A stretch of 64,000 nt of DNA from Gammaproteobacteria bacterium (lineage in GTDB: Bacteria; Pseudomonadota; Gammaproteobacteria; Pseudomonadales; Azotimanducaceae), in contig REEU01000152.1 in the NCBI GenBank assembly GCA_007694905.1, positions 42,907 through 106,906 of the forward strand, given 5' to 3'. Below are positions 61,682 to 64,000 of the stretch, in pieces. Below the pieces are notes generated by a model. The model had not been told where the DNA came from. It saw only the letters and a list, made by a program, of their open reading frames with translations, and did not search any database. Positions within the stretch are counted from its first letter, which is position 1. Each line of letters begins with the position of its first letter. The position numbers and the translations under genes were made by a program.

Positions 61682-62542
61682 ATGGATCGGGCAGGGGCGG
61701 TGTTCGGGGTCAGCATGTTCCCCACAGACGATGCCATCGGCATCCCGCAGCTGGCGGCAGCTGCCGAAGCCCGCGGTTTCGAGTCCCTGTTCCTGCCCGA
61801 GCATACCCACATCCCCGTCAGCCGTGAGTCACCCTGGCCCGGCGGCGGTGAACTCCCGCGCGAGTACTACCGCACCCAGGATCCCTTCGTGGCGCTGGCC
61901 GCCGCGGCGGCCGTCACGACCCGCCTCCGATTAGGAACAGGCATCGCTCTGGTCACGGAGCGGGACCCCATTCTGATGGCGAAGCAGGTCGCTTCCCTCG
62001 ACCACGTTTCCCGTGGTCGGGTTCTGCTGGGGATCGGCGCCGGCTGGAATGCCGAGGAGATGGCGAATCATGGGGTGCCGTTCGGGCAGCGCTGGGCGGT
62101 CCTGCGGGAGCGGGTGCTGGCGATGCGCGCCATCTGGACGGAGGATCCTGCCTCCTTTCACGGTGAGCATGTCCACTTCGAGCCCATTCACGCTTGGCCG
62201 AAACCCGTGCAGCCTGGCGGACCGCCAGTCCTGCTGGGCGCCGCTTCGCGCTACGTCTTCGCGCGGATCGCAGAGTATGCGGATGGCTGGATGCCCATCG
62301 CGCGGCCCGATGTCGACCTTGCCGGGGGCATGGTGCAGCTCAAAGGGGCCATGCAGGCCGCGGGGCGCGACTTCGAAACCCTGGATCTGACGCTGTTCGG
62401 TGTCGGTCCGGATCCGAAGCGGGTACGTGGCTATCTGGACCTCGGCTTCCGGCGACTGGTGTTCGGGCTGCCGCCGGCACCTGCGGACCAGGTCGTTCCC
62501 CTGCTGGACCGGTATGCGGAACTGGCGGCCTCTGTCAGCTAG
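61682..62542 (+). CDS. LLM-class F420-dependent oxidoreductase 4 (TIGR03619-like)
   Basis: 286 residues. FGVSMFPTDDAIGIPQLAAA, FESLFLPEHTHIPVSRES, LRLGTGIALVTERDPILMAK and RVLLGIGAGWNAEEMANHGV are hallmark phrases of this subfamily, which is shorter than the others here. Its 3' end overlaps the convergent YkgJ gene by 8 bases. Confidence 0.91.
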   Translation: MDRAGAVFGVSMFPTDDAIGIPQLAAAAEARGFESLFLPEHTHIPVSRESPWPGGGELPREYYRTQDPFVALAAAAAVTTRLRLGTGIALVTERDPILMAKQVASLDHVSRGRVLLGIGAGWNAEEMANHGVPFGQRWAVLRERVLAMRAIWTEDPASFHGEHVHFEPIHAWPKPVQPGGPPVLLGAASRYVFARIAEYADGWMPIARPDVDLAGGMVQLKGAMQAAGRDFETLDLTLFGVGPDPKRVRGYLDLGFRRLVFGLPPAPADQVVPLLDRYAELAASVS

Positions 62543-62792
62543 GCGTCGTGGCGATCTCCAGCGCAGCGATGCGTTGCAGGGCGTCGTCACGGTCGCTGCC
62601 GCAGACGTCGGGATCTGCCTGGAATGCGCCACAGACCCGAGGTCGTTCCGGTTGGCCCCAGAGTCCGCAGCGCAGCTCGGCATCAAGATGGATGCAGCGC
62701 ATGCCTGCGGGTTTGCCCGCAGGCATGCCCGGCAGCGGATCGCGTATGGAGGGTGCGATGCAGCACGCAGCGCAGCCCGGTCGGCAGACCAT
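62535..62792 (-). CDS. YkgJ-type cysteine-cluster protein
   Basis: 85 residues with six Cys arranged CRPGCAACCIAPSIRDP, then MRCIHLDAELRCGLW and CGAFQADPDVCG. This is the YkgJ-like metal-binding cluster (probably Zn or Fe-S). The family is widespread and of unknown role. Confidence 0.88.
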   Translation of the reverse strand: MVCRPGCAACCIAPSIRDPLPGMPAGKPAGMRCIHLDAELRCGLWGQPERPRVCGAFQADPDVCGSDRDDALQRIAALEIATTPS

Positions 62793-62981
62793 GAATAACG
62801 GACACCATGTCAGGAGGGCGAGCGAGCGTACCTGCTCATTGGGCGCGTGACATCCCCCATCTCTACGCGGTGCTTCCCGTGGCCGGACGGTCAGTGGCCT
62901 ATCGGGCGTGGCTGCTCGATGCTACGGTCGAGCCCACGCATTCACGGGGTGCGGATACTCGAAAGCTTCGGAGGCGGGGAC

Positions 62982-63842
62982 ATGACGGCAGCGAACGTAT
63001 GGCAGATCGGCGGCGTGAAGATCACTCGGGTGGTGGAGTTGGAAGCGACCGGAGGCTCCAAGTTCATCCTGCCGGATGCGACCCCGGATGCCTGTCGCGA
63101 CATCCGCTGGCTGGCGCCGCACTTCATGACTGCGGAAGGCGAGCTCATCATGAGCGTCCATGCCCTGGTGGTGGACACCGGCGACCGCTGCATCCTGGTG
63201 GACACCTGCATCGGCAACGACAAGCGTCGGACCCTGCCGGCCTGGGACCGCATGCAGACGGCGTTCCTCGACCATCTGGCTGCGGCAGGGTATCCCGTGG
63301 AACGCATCGACACGGTGCTGTGCACCCACCTGCATGTGGACCACGTCGGCTGGAACACACGGCTGTTGGACGGTGCCTGGGTTCCGACCTTTCCGCAGGC
63401 GCGTTACCTGTTCGCAAAGACCGAGTGGGCGTACTGGGACGCCCATGAGGACGAGTCCGAATACGGACCGGTGATGAGCGATTCGGTGCGGCCCGTGGTG
63501 GAGGCGGGTCTGGCGGACCTCGTGGACATGGACGCGGTCATCTGTCCCCAGGTGCGGCTGCAGCCGAGCCCCGGGCATACGCCGGGTCACGTCAGCGTCG
63601 TGATCGAGGACGCTGGCGAGCGTGCCATCATCACCGGCGATTTCGTGCATCACCCCTGTCAGATGGCGCGGCCGGAGTGGGGCAGCAGTGCGGACTGGGA
63701 TGGGCCGCAGGCCCGTGCCACCCGTGAACGTATGCTGTCTGAGATGGCGGGGGAGGGCTGTCTCGTCATCGGTACCCACTTCGCCACGCCGACTGCGGGG
63801 CGGGTCCGTCGCGACGGGTCGGTCTATCGCTTCGAGGTCTGA
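62982..63842 (+). CDS. MBL-fold metallo-hydrolase
   Basis: 286 residues from ATG 62982, preceded by GGAGGCGGGGAC. The metal motif LCTHLHVDHVGWNTRLLDG (HxHxDH), LQPSPGHTPGHVSVVIED, ITGDFVHHP and VIGTHFATPTAGRV are complete. Relatives include lactonases and arylsulfatase-like or quinolone-lactone hydrolases; substrate open. Confidence 0.9.
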   Translation: MTAANVWQIGGVKITRVVELEATGGSKFILPDATPDACRDIRWLAPHFMTAEGELIMSVHALVVDTGDRCILVDTCIGNDKRRTLPAWDRMQTAFLDHLAAAGYPVERIDTVLCTHLHVDHVGWNTRLLDGAWVPTFPQARYLFAKTEWAYWDAHEDESEYGPVMSDSVRPVVEAGLADLVDMDAVICPQVRLQPSPGHTPGHVSVVIEDAGERAIITGDFVHHPCQMARPEWGSSADWDGPQARATRERMLSEMAGEGCLVIGTHFATPTAGRVRRDGSVYRFEV

Positions 63843-64000
63843 GCAGCCTTCACGCCGGAAGCTCGGCCCGTCCGCGCTGCGCGCGGCCTGGGCGCTCGCA
63901 GAAGGCCTTGCGAAGCGTTGTGGGAGCCTGCAGGCGCCGAAGGCGACGCAGCGATCGCCGCGGACTGATTCAGAATCGTAGTGTGACGCCGGAAGCTCGG
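63843..64000. repeat. REP-like intergenic sequence
   Basis: GTGGGAGC at 63920 begins a REP-like unit running to GCGATCGCC, followed by TGATTCAGAATCG (63966-63978), nearly the same 13 bases found beside the REP doublet at 42335. A 15-base direct repeat ACGCCGGAAGCTCGG occurs at 63852 and 63986. No gene seen. Confidence 0.55.

Overview
The window is about 64 kb of GC-rich, densely packed chromosome. The gene set (LonA, HtpX, PpnN, SprT, oligopeptidase B, CvrA/NhaP2-type antiporter, RND efflux pair, EF-G2, MliC-like and DUF4156 lipoproteins) and the REP-type repeats point to a free-living gammaproteobacterium. The abundance of acyl-CoA dehydrogenase, LLM-class oxidoreductase, P450 and phosphotransferase genes fits an aerobic lipid- or terpenoid-degrading environmental lineage. 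No rRNA, tRNA, CRISPR array, phage or intact IS element was seen; species cannot be named from sequence alone.

Layout. 1-9.6 kb: end of an NADP-dependent alcohol dehydrogenase-like gene, a coupled patatin / lipoprotein isoaspartyl-peptidase pair, a Gly-rich hypothetical, lon behind a heat-shock-type promoter, a small unknown ORF, a tandem DsbA-fold protein, a beta-rich hypothetical, a membrane retropepsin and an amidase. 9.7-14.2 kb: two cytoplasmic hybrid histidine kinases flanking an alpha/beta hydrolase. 14.2-21.2 kb: oligopeptidase B, a NYN-LOTUS protein, a glycine-zipper lipoprotein, a thioesterase coupled to a DUF748/AsmA-like envelope protein. 21.15-21.43 kb: a non-coding inverted-repeat element that looks like a MITE. 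21.4-30.1 kb: RND efflux operon, K+/H+ antiporter with a lipoprotein lipase, DUF3667 protein. 30.4-34.6 kb: four overlapping envelope genes. 34.9-38.6 kb: RNase J and a second-type EF-G. 38.7-42.5 kb: P450 plus APC permease, Nudix plus MliC-like lipoprotein, a REP doublet. 42.5-52.7 kb: a pair of acyl-CoA dehydrogenases divergent from a TetR regulator, kinase-like protein, SprT, PpnN, saccharopine-dehydrogenase-like reductase, DsbA-like protein, HSL-type esterase. 52.9-63.8 kb: four LLM-class (F420/FMN) oxidoreductases with enoyl-CoA hydratase, thioesterase, phosphotransferase, PPOX-fold protein, HtpX, histidine phosphatase, transglycosylase and an MBL hydrolase.

How the genes may work together. 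The right half looks like a dispersed catabolic region: P450 oxidation, acyl-CoA dehydrogenation by a probable two-subunit enzyme, hydration, thioester cleavage and flavin/F420-type redox steps, with a TetR repressor next to a 15-bp palindrome. The left half is mostly protein quality control and envelope maintenance; lon and htpX both carry sigma-32-like promoters. The most interesting non-coding signals are the 278-bp element abutting the DUF748 stop codon, a short relative of it at the 5' end of a kinase gene that has no normal start codon, and the REP doublet.
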